Source: Manduca sexta (taxonomy: Eukaryota > Arthropoda > Insecta > Lepidoptera > Sphingidae). Taken from it: a stretch of DNA of 64,000 nt. This document shows positions 49,319 to 61,150 of this stretch, piece after piece (positions within the stretch are counted from its first letter, which is position 1; each line of letters starts with the position of its first letter). Made by a program: the position numbers and the translations under genes. The stretch covers positions 4,756,727-4,820,726 of the forward strand of contig NC_051123.1 in assembly GCF_014839805.1 (NCBI RefSeq), in the 5' to 3' direction. The notes beneath the pieces are model-generated. The model was given only the letters and a program-made list of their open reading frames with translations, was not told the DNA's origin and searched no databases.

Positions 49319-49531
49319 ATGCATATCAAATTCTTAATACAGTATTTTCAGAATAGATGTAAAGATTTTGAAGCAGAGCGCAAAGACATTCTACTTTTTA
49401 TTAACTCATTCACAATTATTAGTGACGAAGTAATGAAATACCCAGCCAATATTCAGCTAGAAAACAACGAAACCACAATCACAGATATTTTCCAACACAG
49501 TTTTTTCACAACCACAGCAGCCTATCGATGA
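49319..49531 (+). pseudogene. Decayed hAT-superfamily (GTF2IRD2/ZBED-like) transposase fragment, unit A
   Basis: A 70-codon open frame contains IQYFQNRCKDFEAERKD, then LLFINSFTI and YPANIQLE, resembling the spacer region of hAT-derived GTF2IRD2/SCAN-type proteins (NRF.DFE ... NPF ... LQ.EL). After the stop a further frame (DDFVKFWKMNQKE) continues briefly. There is no zinc finger or dimerisation domain, so it is a relic, identical at the protein level to 54823..55035. Family assignment is by pattern recall only. Confidence 0.45.
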
Positions 49532-49949
49532 TTTTGTAAAGTTCTGGAAGATGAACCAAAAAGAGATTTTCCTACCACATCTGTTGCGTTGCAGTTTTAA
49601 AGTAAATTTGTAAAAAATAAATACGGTGTTTTTTTTTTACATGTAAACACATTTCTGATTTAATTTTACTTTCTATCTATTTCTATCTATATATTTATAT
49701 CAGATTATTCGCCATGCATTCAAAAATGAATAGTTCAAAAACCCCTATAGAGGTTCACGGAATCAGCAAGAACTATTGTGTGGATCAAAGCTCATATAGC
49801 TCAAAATATATATATATATTTTATTTTGTACCATTTTGAAGAAAAATATACCCATAGAAATGTGGGCCGCCGGTGGACTTGGATGCAAAATGTCCACTTC
49901 CAATATAGGTTGAACAGCCTTGGTGTACCATCTAGATATATTAGTATTA

Positions 49950-50345
49950 TATAAAGCTGAATAATTCGTTTGTTTGTTTGAACGCGCTTATCTCAGGAAA
50001 TTCTGGTTTAAATTGAATAATTCTTTTAGAGTTGGATTTAGATAGCCCATTTATCGAGGAAGGCTATATAACATCACGCTATGACCAAAAGGAGTGGTCA
50101 TCGACCATAAGCGAACATCAATGAAAAATGTTGCAAAAACGGGGAAAAATTATTCCTTTTGGGAGCTTCCGTTGCGTGCGCTGTGTAAACGGTTAAGTCG
50201 CGCAGTATGTATGACGGAATTGTTATTCTTAAAAAAATTACAAAGATATTATAAAGCAAAGGCCCCCGCCGCATCAGTCTGCGTGTCTGAACGCGATAAA
50301 CTCAAAAACTCATCGGATTTCGATGGAATTTGGTATGGATAATTT
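49950..50345 (+). repeat. Retroposon tail, unit A
   Basis: tataaagctgaataattcg, then gcgcttatctcaggaaa, then gatagcccatttatcgagg, then tcacgctatgacc. A diverged relative lies in OGG1 intron 3, and the unit B copy is at about 55455..55850. Confidence 0.5.
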
Positions 50346-50884
50346 AAAGCCCTAGGAACTACGAATCCAAGGGATATCACGGAATCAGCAAGAACTATGG
50401 TGCAACATAACTATAGGTACCTACATGGCACTACATTGCAAAATTTGTATTGATTATACACTAAGGAAATACATAAAACTACGCAGATTATTAAATGGCT
50501 GATTCTTATAAACGATCTTACCCGTTACCATCGATTTCATAGCAAAAATGGACCAATCAAAGTAAATTTTATATAACATGCTTGCAGTCGACTTATTTTA
50601 ATTGGTTTATTGTAATCATTATCGCGTAGTTAGTGATTGTGGTGATTTATTGCAATAGGCCGTAAGCGTATTTTCTGTTCTAAAATGAACGATTAATTTC
50701 GACAATGGTTTCTTCTTTCCTTTTCTTTCCACCTGTCGTCTCACTTGGATAAGTATCTAACCGTCAAATATACTGAAAATTCCTTAATTCATATTTGAAA
50801 TAGCCAGATTTTTTCTTTTGTCTTTTTGTAGCTCTACAACAATTTAATATCATAAGACTAAGTATATTTTTATAAGATGTCCTA

Positions 50885-51075
50885 TAGGGCAAGAAGGTTG
50901 TGAAGTGGAGGCCATGAACAGGCAAGCGCAGCGTCGGACCCACGAGGTGGACAGATGACCAAATAAAAGACGCAGGAGTTTTGCTAGATGCGGGCTGCTT
51001 CCAATAGGTCGATTGGGTAATTTTTGTGGGAGGCCCATGTTCAGCAGTGGACATCCTGCGGCTGATGATGATATT
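50885..51075 (+). repeat. LINE C-terminal coding relic, unit A
   Basis: Broken frames read TRWTDDQIKDAG, LDAGCFQ and PMFSSGHPAADDD-like pieces, the C-terminal end of LINE polyproteins. The unit B copy is at 56395..56580. Confidence 0.5.
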
Positions 51076-51905
51076 TTTATAAAATACTAACCTAAATATT
51101 TGCTATGAATTTTCTTACTAAATCAAAAACTTTAAATCGCTCTACTCAAAAGCTTACTGATTGTCGCTTAGATATGATTGCTGATGCTGATCTAATAATA
51201 TTTTTATAAAGTACCTAAATATTTGCTATGAATTTTCTTACTAAATCAAAAACTTTAAATCGCTCTACTCAAAAGCTTACTGATTGTCGCTTAGATATGA
51301 TTGCTGAGGGTGATCTAATAATATTTTTATAAAGTACCTAATTATTTGCTATGAATTTTCTTACTAAATCAAAAACTTTAAATCGCTCTACTCAAAAGCT
51401 TACTGATTGTCGCTTAGATATGATTGCTGAGGGTGATCTAATAATATTTTTATAAAGTACCTAATTATTTGCTATGAATTTTCTTACTAAATCAAAAACT
51501 TTAAATCGCTCTACTCAAAAGATTACTGATTGTGGCTTAGATATGATTGCTGAGGGTGATCTAATAATATTTTTATAAAGTACCTAAATATTTGCTATGA
51601 ATTTTCTTACTAAATCAAAAACTTTAAATCGCTCTACTCAAAAGCTTACTGATTGTCGCTTATATATGATTGCTGAGGGTGATCTAATAATATTTTTATA
51701 AAGTACCTAATTATTTGCTATGAATTTTCTTACTAAATCAAAAACTTTAAATCGCTCTACTCAAAAGATTACTGATTGTGGCTTAGATATGATTGCTGAT
51801 GGTGATCTAATGATGTTTTTATTAAGTAAGTACCTAAATATTTGTTATGAATTTTCTTACTAACTCAAAAACTTCCTCTCACTAACTCTAAAGCTTACTG
51901 ATTGT
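51076..51905 (+). repeat. Tandem array of a 123-bp repeat, 7 units, unit A
   Basis: tgctatgaattttcttac recurs at about 51101, 51224, 51347, 51470, 51593 and 51716, and as tgttatgaatt near 51844, that is every 123 bp except the last. Each unit carries aaaactttaaatcgctctac, then gattgtcgcttagatatgat and a gatctaataatattttta linker. The last unit is the most diverged. Confidence 0.9.
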
Positions 51906-52510
51906 CGCTTAGATATGGATGCCTTTCAATCGTCGACTTCGACTATTGAAAGTCATTAGGAAGGTTGATTTTTTTTTAATTTTCTATTAGTTTAAAAAAG
52001 TATAGAAAAACGTGCTGATTATTAATATGTATGAAACTCAGTGTCGCTTAAGTCGCAAATTAGCCTCTCAACCGCCGATATGATGTCGGTAATCATTTGC
52101 AAAAATTACCGTAATTTGTTTTCAATACGCCTAACGTAAACCATATCGTATTAATAAACGTATGATTGTCACTCTGTTTTTTTATGTAAAACATAAATCA
52201 CCGTAACTAGGTATTTTAAATATACTTATTTATTTTTATTTATTTAATGGTCACAAACTATTGTTACTCTTAATCATAATACAAAAAAATAAAAATTCAA
52301 TTGGTACAGCCAATAACTAAGTGTACAATATAAATTTTTTTTACACATCATGCAAATAAAGAAGACATTGTGTATTATGTATTATGATTATTATATTATT
52401 ATGTATTCGCACCTACGCGAAAAATATATTTACATCATATATTTCTCGGCCCTTATGTCAATGAACATAGCAAAAAATCGACGATTTTTTTGTTTTTATT
52501 TACTACTATT

Positions 52511-52709
52511 ATGCTACGCGGGTTTTCTAGCTTACTACGTCATCATTACGCATGCGTTATGATCTAACCAATAAACAATAATAACAATTAGCTAATTACT
52601 TTCACTGACATACCCCACGGGTTTTCGTCACGTATTACCTTCGAAAACAAGTGACGCCAAATACTAAGCGTAGGCTTGTAATCATCGTTTGACGTCATCT
52701 TAGTCAACA
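52511..52709 (+). repeat. GCGGGTTTTCTGG repeat family, copy 3 (unit A)
   Basis: Begins tacgcgggttttctagctta and ends tttgacgtcatcttagtca. Same orientation as the copies at 36697 and 44495. Confidence 0.55.
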
Positions 52710-52839
52710 ATTCTCTAATGATCAAATTGGTAAACAATCTCAATTGCAATCCACAGATCGCTCCTAATAATCCGATGAAAGTAATATGTGTAGGTAACGA
52801 CACAATTCTGTATAAGGAAAGTTCTAGAAAACTAACCCC

Positions 52840-53103
52840 CTTATTGATAGACGTTATTTATCTAAGGACGAAGCATTGCTGTGATAACAAGTGTGGTTCT
52901 CAGCTTTGTTTATCTGAAAGCTTACTGTTTGTTCAGCTTTGCTTATCTGACAGCCAACTAGGTTCAAGTTGTATCTCTACATTAGCCAATCACAACGGCC
53001 CTATGTCTACGCACTGCGAAGACTGCCATGCCGTCAGCACTAAGAAATAGACTTGTTATCACAGCAATGCTCTGTCCTTAGATAAATAACGTCTATAAAT
53101 AAG
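52840..53103. mobile_element. Fold-back MITE, about 264 bp, 53-bp arms, unit A only
   Basis: Arms 52840..52892 and 53051..53103 are inverted copies (50 of 53 identical), with cores cgttatttatctaagg and gcattgctgtgataacaagt. Unit B at 63536..63552 reads straight from ttctagaag to tttagactat, the empty site. The exact ends and TSD are unclear by a few bases. The 158-bp centre has two ttcagctttg/tcagctttgttt repeats and no ORF. Confidence 0.8.
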
Positions 53104-54355
53104 GCGATTAGACTATATCAGTGTAAGTCCTAGGTGTTTAGAGGCAGGTACATTTACGAAGAATCTCCCACTTCTGAAACTACGTGATTTAGGTCATGTT
53201 ATTTCTTTTTCGTCACTGTTACTAAATATAATGGTTCGACGTTAACAACTACTAAACATACTTAGACAATACAAGTTGCGTCTAGTTCATTTTAATAAAC
53301 GATCCCAATCTCAATCTTTAATCCGATTCCGAGAATGAACCAATCAAAGTAAGTCATTTGTACGCATGTCAAGAAAAGCTTTGTTCTTATTGGTCTATTT
53401 TCAGATAGATCAGAAAAAGCGATCGGAATCGTTTATTGAAAATGGCGGTAAATTAGATAAAATCATAATCAATTCTTGTTTCAAATCAGTAATCACATTG
53501 CATTTATTTTATTGTTTACATTTATAAACCTCATACAGTAATTATGTTTAGTTTAATCAGGAACAAGGGCATTACTCTGATGACAGATATTCTCAATTTT
53601 ACTGTTTATATTCAAAAAGTCTATGTTTCTGTAACACTATTTTTAGCTAAAATTGTATTTAATACACTTGATCTACAAAGACTGTTTATTGTGATAGTAT
53701 ATACCTACATAAAATCTTATTCACCAATGTTTCGTTTATTAACTTAAAACACTTTTATTAAAGGATAAAAGATACTTTATTATGTCTAACCAAAACTTAA
53801 TTTTAAGTGTATCATACAATGTCGTTAATTTTATGTAATAATACAGTAATTAATTTTCACTATAATTTAGCTAATAAGGTGTATTCAGACATGTACACCT
53901 GTAGAATAAACCTTAACAATATTCTTAATCGATGCCGCCTTTTGTGTTTAATAAGCTGTAAAATTTATTTAATTAAATTTTTGATACGAATAATGTAGAT
54001 ACTTAAGAGTTATTTATTTTTTTATTTAGTAAAAATAAACAATTAATTTTAATATCCTCAATTTTTTATCTTGCTAATATTTTGCATCTCCATGATCCAG
54101 TAAAAAGATCATAAGGGCTGACGGTTCGACGGAAATCTAATCGGTGCAAACTGCTTCAAATTTTAATGGTACTGAAAAGAAAATACTTTCCAACTGTTAT
54201 CGCTGTGTAGCGCTGTGGATTAAACTGAGACGAAGCTGTAATCTAATTAAAGACATTCAAAGATGGAATAATGTTAATCTTAAACCAACATACTCTGAAG
54301 ACTTGTTTTTTTAGAGCATCTACTGTGATATAGTAAATGCTCTGAAAATTATAGT

Positions 54356-54550
54356 AGACAGCGACCCGCCCCGGCTTCGCACGGGTGCAATGCTGACTAT
54401 TTAATGGATGTTATTATTATACATATAAACCTTCCTCTTGAATTAATCTATGTATTAAAAAACCGCATCAAAAATCCGTTGCGTAGTTTTAAAGATTTAA
54501 GCACACATAGGGACAGAGAAAGCGACTTTGTTTTATACTATGTAGTGATG
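54356..54550 (+). repeat. RTE-type LINE 3' tail, unit B
   Basis: Duplicate of 48851..49045, differing in an A-run length near 54460 (aaaaaaccgcatcaaaa) and little else. Confidence 0.65.
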
Positions 54551-54822
54551 ATGATTAACGAGGCCGAGTTCGCTGATCTAACTCCATCAGTTCTAAGTTC
54601 TTGGTGACGTCTACATCATTACATTGTAGATAGTCCAAAACTGTGTTTTAAGATTTTTCAAACGACGAAACTGTCTAAAAAGGCTATCCAACCCCAGACC
54701 CGTAACCCACAACGTGGTCCGTCAACGTATCTGAATTGACCAGCTAACAGTAGTCCGCTGGTAATCGCCAATTGATATGAAAGAAAAACTACAATTAAAT
54801 CCCTGACATAAAAAAGGATGAA

Positions 54823-55035
54823 ATGCATATCAAATTCTTAATACAGTATTTTCAGAATAGATGTAAAGATTTTGAAGCAGAGCGCAAAGACATTCTACTT
54901 TTTATTAACTCATTCACAATTATTAGTGACGAAGTAATGAAATACCCAGCCAATATTCAGCTAGAAAACAACGAAACCACAATCACAGATATTTTCCAAC
55001 ACAGTTTTTTCACAACCACAGCAGCCTACCGATGA
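54823..55035 (+). pseudogene. Decayed hAT-like transposase fragment, unit B
   Basis: Same 70-codon relic as 49319..49531; only synonymous change was noticed (tatcga versus taccga near the end). It was carried along in the segmental duplication. Confidence 0.45.
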
Positions 55036-56394
55036 TTTTGTAAAGTTCTGGAAGATGAACCAAAAAGAGATTTTCCTACCACATCTGTTGCGTTGCAGTT
55101 TTAAAGTAAATTTGTAAAAAATAAATACGGTGTTTTTTTTTTACATGTAAACACATTTCTGATTTAATTTTACTTTCTATCTATTTCTATCTATATATTT
55201 ATATCAGATTATTCGCCATGCATTCAAAAATGAATAGTTCAAAAACCCCTATAGAGGTTCACGGAATCAGCAAGAACTATTGTGTGGATCAAAGCTCATA
55301 TAGCTCAAAATATATATATATATATTTTATTTTGTACCATTTTGAAGAAAAATATACCCATAGAAATGTGGGCCGCCGGTGGACTTGGATGCAAAATGTC
55401 CACTTCCAATATAGGTTGAACAGCCTTGGTGTACCATCTAGATATATTAGTATTATATAAAGCTGAATAATTCGTTTGTTTGTTTGAACGCGCTTATCTC
55501 AGGAAATTCTGGTTTAAATTGAATAATTCTTTTAGAGTTGGATTTAGATAGCCCATTTATCGAGGAAGGCTATATAACATCACGCTATGACCAAAAGGAG
55601 TGGTCATCGACCATAAGCGAACATCAATGAAAAATGTTGCAAAAACGGGGAAAAATTATTCCTTTTGGGAGCTTCCGTTGCGTGCGCTGTGTAAACGGTT
55701 AAGTCGCGCAGTATGTATGACGGAATTGTTATTCTTAAAAAAAATTACAAAGATATTATAAAGCAAAGGCCCCCGCCGCATCAGTCTGCGTGTCTGAACG
55801 CGATAAACTCAAAAACTCATCGGATTTCGATGGAATTTGGTATGGATAATTTAAAGCCCTAGGAACTACGAATCCAAGGGATATCACGGAATCAGCAAGA
55901 ACTATGGTGCAACATAACTATAGGTACCTACATGGCACTACATTGCAAAATTTGTATTGATTATACACTAAGGAAATACATAAAACTACGCAGATTATTA
56001 AATGGCTGATTCTTATAAACGATCTTACCCGTTACCATCGATTTCATAGCAAAAATGGACCAATCAAAGTAAATTTTATATAACATGCTTGCAGTCGACT
56101 TATTTTAATTGGTTTATTGTAACCATTATCGCGTAGTTAGTGATTGTGGTGATTTATTGCAATAGGCCGTAAGCGTATTTTCTGTTCTAAAATGAACGAT
56201 TAATTTCGACAATGGTTTCTTCTTTCCTTTTCTTTCCACCTGTCGTCTCACTTGGATAAGTATCTAACCGTCAAATATACTGAAAATTCCTTAATTCATA
56301 TTTGAAATAGCCAGATTTTTCTTTGTCTTTTTTGTAGCTCTACAACAATTTAATATCATAAGACTAAGTATATTTTTATAAGATGTCCTATAGG

Positions 56395-56580
56395 GCAAGA
56401 AGGTTGTGAAGTGGAGGCCATGAACAGGCAAGCGCAGCGTCGGACCCACGAGGTGGACAGATGACCAAATAAAAGACGCAGGAGTTTTGCTAGATGCGGG
56501 CTGCTTCCAATAGGTCGATTGGGTAATTTTTGTGGGAGGCCCATGTTCAGCAGTGGACATCCTGCGGCTGATGATGATAT
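56395..56580 (+). repeat. LINE C-terminal coding relic, unit B
   Basis: Duplicate of 50885..51075, followed at once by the 123-bp repeat. Confidence 0.5.
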
Positions 56581-56717
56581 TTTTATAAAATACTAACCTA
56601 AATATTTGCTATGAATTTTCTTACTAAATCAAAAACTTTAAATCGCTCTACTCAAAAGCTTACTGATTGTCGCTTAGATATGATTGCTGATGCTGATCTA
56701 ATAATATTTTTATAAAG
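56577..56717 (+). repeat. 123-bp repeat, first unit of unit B array, cut by Copia
   Basis: One unit (tgctatgaattttcttac at about 56608) is present before the array is split by the LTR element at 56718. It continues at 61151. Confidence 0.85.
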
Positions 56718-56877
56718 TGTTAGATCATAGATTAGTCTTTTATATGTAATGTCACAATTATAAAAAATAAAATGTACTGACACTCTGGTCTGTTATGTCT
56801 AGTATTGACAAGACGTATTTTATTTCGCATTACCTATATAAATTTCTGATTTCATCTATTTAAAGTAATATTTATCA
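56718..56877 (+). repeat. Copia 5' LTR
   Basis: 160 bp, starts tgttagatcatag, ends tatttatca. It differs from the 3' LTR at one base (gacgtatttt versus gacgtttttt). Confidence 0.93.
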
Positions 56878-56889
56878 GGTTATGGGCCA
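56878..56889 (+). promoter_or_regulatory. Copia primer-binding site
   Basis: ggttatgggcca directly follows the 5' LTR. It matches the start of the Drosophila copia primer-binding site (ggttatgggcc), which is primed by an internal piece of initiator tRNA-Met and not by the usual tRNA 3' end. Confidence 0.7.
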
Positions 56890-57023
56890 TTATTACTCCG
56901 TAAAAGATTAAATCAGTTTTTTACCGAAATAGTCACGCGATTAAATGGGATAAAATTGATAAAGATTCACCGGTCAGCCACGAGCGACATTTTGTTCTAG
57001 AAGTTTTTCAGCGAACTGCAAAA

Positions 57024-58989
57024 ATGAATTCACAAATATCCATTGGTACCATCGAGAAGTTAATTGGCAGAAAAAATTATCCAACGTGGAAATTCGCCGC
57101 AAAAACTATTTGGAACATGAGGAGCTGTGGGACACTATTGAACCGGGTGCGGACTACAAACATGATGTCAAAAAGGATACAAAAGCAAGATCTAAACTAA
57201 TATTACTAATTGATCCCATTAATTATGTCCACGTACAGGAGGCGACTACGGCGAAACAGGTATGGTCGAAATTAGAGCAAGTCTTTGATGACTCCGGGCT
57301 CAGCAGAAAAGTAGGTTTATTACGAGAATTAATAACAACTACTTTAGATAATAGCTCTAGTGTTGAGGACTATATTAATAAAGTGATGACAGCAGCACAC
57401 AAGCTCAGAAATATAAACTTTGTAGTAGGAGACGAGTGGCTCGGTAAATTGCTACTCGCTGACCTCCCTGAAGTCTACAAACCGATGATTATGGCTATAG
57501 AAAGCTCTGGTGTGCCCGTTAGCGCTGATTGTCCAAACGAAGCTATTACAAGACGTCAAAGTCTCAGAATCCTCAGCCAATGCCACCATTTTCCTCAGCC
57601 TATTATGTCAAGTATAATAAAATTAGAAATACGTCAAAATCCCATAAGGATTCATCTGATAAATATCATAAGAAAAGCCCACGGTGTTACAATTGTAACA
57701 AATATGGTCATTTAAGCAAAAATTGTAATTTTCAACATAAGAAAAAAACACAGTCTGAGAAAACAAGCTCGGTTAATAGCTCAAAAAATAATGGTTATTA
57801 TGCTGTTTTTTCAGCTGCAGAAACATTGGATAGCAACAGATGGTATGTTGATTCTGGAGCCTCGCGGCATATGTGCAGAGAAAGAAAATGGATGCACAAT
57901 GTTTCATCTTCTACAGTAAGTCATATAAAGGTAGCAGACAACAAGACTGTGGCAGTGTTGGGATGTGGTAACGTCGACTTGCAAATAAGAGATTCTGATG
58001 GTAAACCTCAAACAATACAAATAAGAAACGTTTTATATGTACCTTCTTTGACAACTAATTTAATTTCTGTAAGTCAGATGACAAAAAATGGTTGTGAGGT
58101 TAAATTCGAAAAAGACTACTGTCAGATTTATAAAGATGACAAATTAATTTTCACTGCATTGCAACATAATAACATGTATGTATTAAATTATTTTTCTGAG
58201 ACGTCAGCCTTGTTGTCGAAAGTAGATGAATATGATTTAAATTTATGGCACCAGAGAATGGGCCATCTTAATTTCACAAACTTGATGAAAATAGAGGAGA
58301 ATGCCGAAGGGGTGAAATTATCCAAAAAAGGTAATCAGATCTGTACTACTTGTTTGGAAGGGAAAATGACTAGATTGCCATTTAAAGATATTGGGACTAG
58401 AGCATCTGAACCACTTCAATTAATTCACTCCGACTTATGTGGACCGATGGAAACTATTTCCCTGGGAGGTGCAAGATATTATGTCACCTTTATAGATGAT
58501 TTTAGTAGAAAAGTTTATGTCTATTTTATGAAGAATAAATCTGATACTTTGAATAAATTTAAAGAATTTAAAAATATTGTAGAGAATGAAACTGAAAAAC
58601 GGATAAAAGTATTACGATCAGATAATGGTCGAGAATATGTAAATGCAGAATTTAAGTTGTTTCTGGAAAAATCTGGTATACAACATCAAACTACCAACCC
58701 TTATTCTCCAGAGCAAAATGGGTTAGCCGAACGGATGAATCGTACGCTTGTAGAAAGAGCTAAATGTATGATTTTGAATTCCAGATTAGAGAAATATTTT
58801 TGGGCTGAAGCAGTATCTACAGCTGCTTATATAATTAACAGGACACCAACAAAGGCTTTAGAATACAAGACGCCTTATGAAAAATGGTTGTGTAAAAAGC
58901 CACGTATTAATCATATGAAGATTTTTGGATGTGAGGCCATGGTACATGTGCCGAAGGAGAAGAGGCAAAATGGGACTCCAAAGCGGTGA
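57024..58989 (+). pseudogene. Copia gag-protease-integrase region, frameshifted
   Basis: The likely start ATG is at 57024 (MNSQISIGTIEKL). The frame moves near 57108 (net loss of one base), near 57527 and again near 57550..57580, then stays open from 57529 to 58989. Visible domains: gag UBN2-type core (VWSKLEQVF; LLADLPEVYK); CCHC zinc knuckle CYNCNKYGHLSKNC at about 57685..57726; protease DSGAS at about 57850; GAG-pre-integrase (LWHQRMGHLN); integrase His/Cys finger (CTTCLEGK) and catalytic Asp-Asp-Glu signals HSDLCGP, RSDNGREY and PEQNGLAER. The next break is in the A-run at 58967..58970, after which the frame continues in the next ORF. Confidence 0.9.
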
Positions 58990-60374
58990 AAATGGTATTT
59001 GTTGGATACTGTGAGAACACAAAAGGGTACAGATTCTATGATAGAAAACAGAAACAAATATACAAAAGTAGAGATGCTATTTTTCTTGAGCATGTAGTTA
59101 CTAATAATTGTGTTATTATGCCTTTATCAGAGTTACAAGATAAGGAAATTGAAAACTTGTCACAAACTGTGGATATACCAGACAATTCGCTTTGTGATAC
59201 ACCAAAAGTTTCGAGTTTAACTGTGAATAAGAGTACTGATAAAGAGGAAGTATTGGAGAGTGATGATAGCTACCACACTGATACTGCTGACGATGAGTGT
59301 GTGCCAGATAGAAAAATAACTGAAGTTACACCTAGTCAAATAGTATTGAGGCCGAGAAATAAAAATAAACAGAGTACCTACTTATGTGAAAGTTTGGATA
59401 ATTCTGAGCAATTAATAGCCTTATTAGCCAATGAGCCCGATTCTGTAGAAAAAGCTCTTTTGGGTCCAAATGCAAAAGAATGGAAGGATGCCATGAACAG
59501 TGAATATGAGTCACTCCTGAAAAATAATACGTGGTCATTAGTAACTTTACCAGAAAATAAGAGAGCAATTCCATGTAAGTGGATCTACAAAATGAAGACT
59601 GGTGCTAATGGAGAAATTGTACGGTATAAAGCAAGATTAGTTATTAAAGGTTTTATTCAGAAGAAGGGAGTAGAATATAATGAAGTATTTGCCCCGGTAG
59701 TTCGTCTTACTTCAATCAGATATTTATTGGCATTGGCTGTAAAATACAACTTATTCATTGAACAGATGGATGCAGTTACGGCGTTCTTACAAGGGGATAT
59801 TGACACAGAAATATATATGGAACAACCACCGTCTTATGAACAAGGAGATAAAGTTTGTAAGTTAAATAAAGCCATTTATGGACTTAAACAGGCGAGTCGA
59901 CAATGGAATTTGAAACTAACGTCTGTATTAAAAGAATTGGGCTTGAAAAGTATTACTGTGGATCCATGTATATATTACAACACTAATGATAAAAATATTG
60001 TGATAATTATTATTTACGTTGATGACTTATTATTATTTTATAATAATGAACAAGTGGGAAAGGAAATGAAACAACAATTGAAAAGTAAATTTGAAATGAA
60101 AGAACTTGGTCCTGTGCATTATTTTATTGGTTGGAAAATTCAGCAAAACTTATCGAGAGATGAGATTTATATTGATCAGACTAATTATATAAAATTAATT
60201 TTAGAAAGATTCAAGATGAATGATTGTAATCCAGTTAATTTGCCATGTGAGTCTGGTGTTAAATTAATCAGTTCAGAAGATGAAAGAAATATTTTAACAA
60301 ACATACCATATCAAGAGGCGATTGGAAGCTTGTTATATTTATCTCAGGAACGAGGCCTGATATATGTTATATAG
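58986..60374 (+). pseudogene. Copia reverse transcriptase region (open frame)
   Basis: Opens in the continuing polyprotein frame (VFVGYCENTKGYRFY, end of integrase), then the RVT_2-type reverse transcriptase: KWIYKMKTGANGEIVRYKAR, then AFLQGDI, YGLKQASRQWN and the catalytic YVDDLL at about 60016..60033. The frame is lost near 60347 at a GG pair, where one base seems to be missing, so the stop at 60374 is artificial or a decay mark. Confidence 0.92.
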
Positions 60375-61003
60375 TTAATAAACTGAGCAGTTTTAATAAT
60401 AAACCAGAACAGCAACACTGGCAAGCACTTAAAAGAGTATTACGCTATTTAAAAGGGACCATGGATTACAAGTTGATATTTAAACAAAATGAAGAAGAAA
60501 AATGTATATTTGGGTATTGTGATTCTGATTGGGCTGCAGACATTAATAGTCGGAGATCCTGCTCTGGCTACATTTTTTTGTTTCAGAGTGCTGCAATTTC
60601 ATGGTGTTCAAGACGACAAAATACCGTTGCTTTATCAACCATGGAAGCAGAGTATATGTCACTCGCAACCGCCACTCAAGAAGCAATGTGGCTAAGAAAT
60701 TTAGAACTTGAACTGCAGTCATGTCAACAACATGGTGTCGGAATTTCGCCGTCCATTATTTATTGTGATAATCAAAGCACAATTAAATTTGCAGGTACAG
60801 AGTCGTACTGTGCCCGCAGCAAACATATTGACATAAGATATCATTTTCTGCGTGAAAAGGTTTCTAAAAAGGAAATAAAAATTATGTACATGGGTTCCGA
60901 AAGAATGGTGGCTGACATACTTACTAAACCTACAACACGCATTAAATTCCAAGAATGTGTTCGAGAAATGGGACTACGTTTTGGGGAGGATGTTAGATCA
61001 TAG
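60375..61003 (+). pseudogene. Copia RNase H region, terminal part
   Basis: The polyprotein continues in the next frame from about 60350 (LSSFNNKPEQQHW) and is open to 61003. RNase H signals are GYCDSDWA, STMEAEYM, CDNQSTI and SKHIDIRYHFLRE, ending MVADILTKP. The stop lies 13 bases inside the 3' LTR. Confidence 0.9.
60979..60990 (+). promoter_or_regulatory. Copia polypurine tract
   Basis: ttggggagga immediately upstream of the 3' LTR, overlapping the end of the coding frame. Confidence 0.65.
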
Positions 61004-61150
61004 ATTAGTCTTTTATATGTAATGTCACAATTATAAAAAATAAAATGTACTGACACTCTGGTCTGTTATGTCTAGTATTGACAAGACGTTTTTTATTTCG
61101 CATTACCTATATAAATTTCTGATTTCATCTATTTAAAGTAATATTTATCA
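60991..61150 (+). repeat. Copia 3' LTR
   Basis: 160 bp, 159 identical to the 5' LTR, followed by the TAAAG target duplication. Confidence 0.93.

Larger units (their letters stand above)
47557..53228 (+). repeat. Segmental duplication unit A (5.67 kb)
   Basis: Head-to-tail partner of 53232..63664. Homology starts at TGGTTCGACGTTAAC inside the last coding exon of PLA2-B and ends at actaaata before a three-base junction (taa, 53229..53231). The unit holds the PLA2-B 3' end, a 67-codon open frame at 47861..48061 also present in unit B, an RTE tail, a hAT-like fragment, a LINE fragment, a 123-bp repeat array and a repeat of the GCGGG family. Two insertions (48161..48334 and about 52840..53103) are absent from unit B. 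Confidence 0.9.
56718..61150 (+). mobile_element. Copia-superfamily LTR retrotransposon, 4433 bp
   Basis: Complete from LTR to LTR: 160-bp LTRs 56718..56877 and 60991..61150, TG...CA ends, one mismatch between them, and a 5-bp target duplication TAAAG at 56713..56717 and 61151..61155. Domain order gag, protease, integrase, reverse transcriptase, RNase H is the Copia order. The element inserted inside the 123-bp array of unit B. The near-identical LTRs indicate a recent insertion, yet the reading frame is interrupted about five times by 1-2 base changes. Confidence 0.95.

Noticed and set aside
51076..51905. CRISPR-like regular array
   Set aside because: The whole 123-bp unit is repeated with no unique spacers, in a eukaryotic genome. 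It is an ordinary tandem repeat.
53232..53255. A third PLA2 gene in unit B
   Set aside because: Only the last 24 coding bases are duplicated; no upstream exon, promoter or active-site region precedes them.
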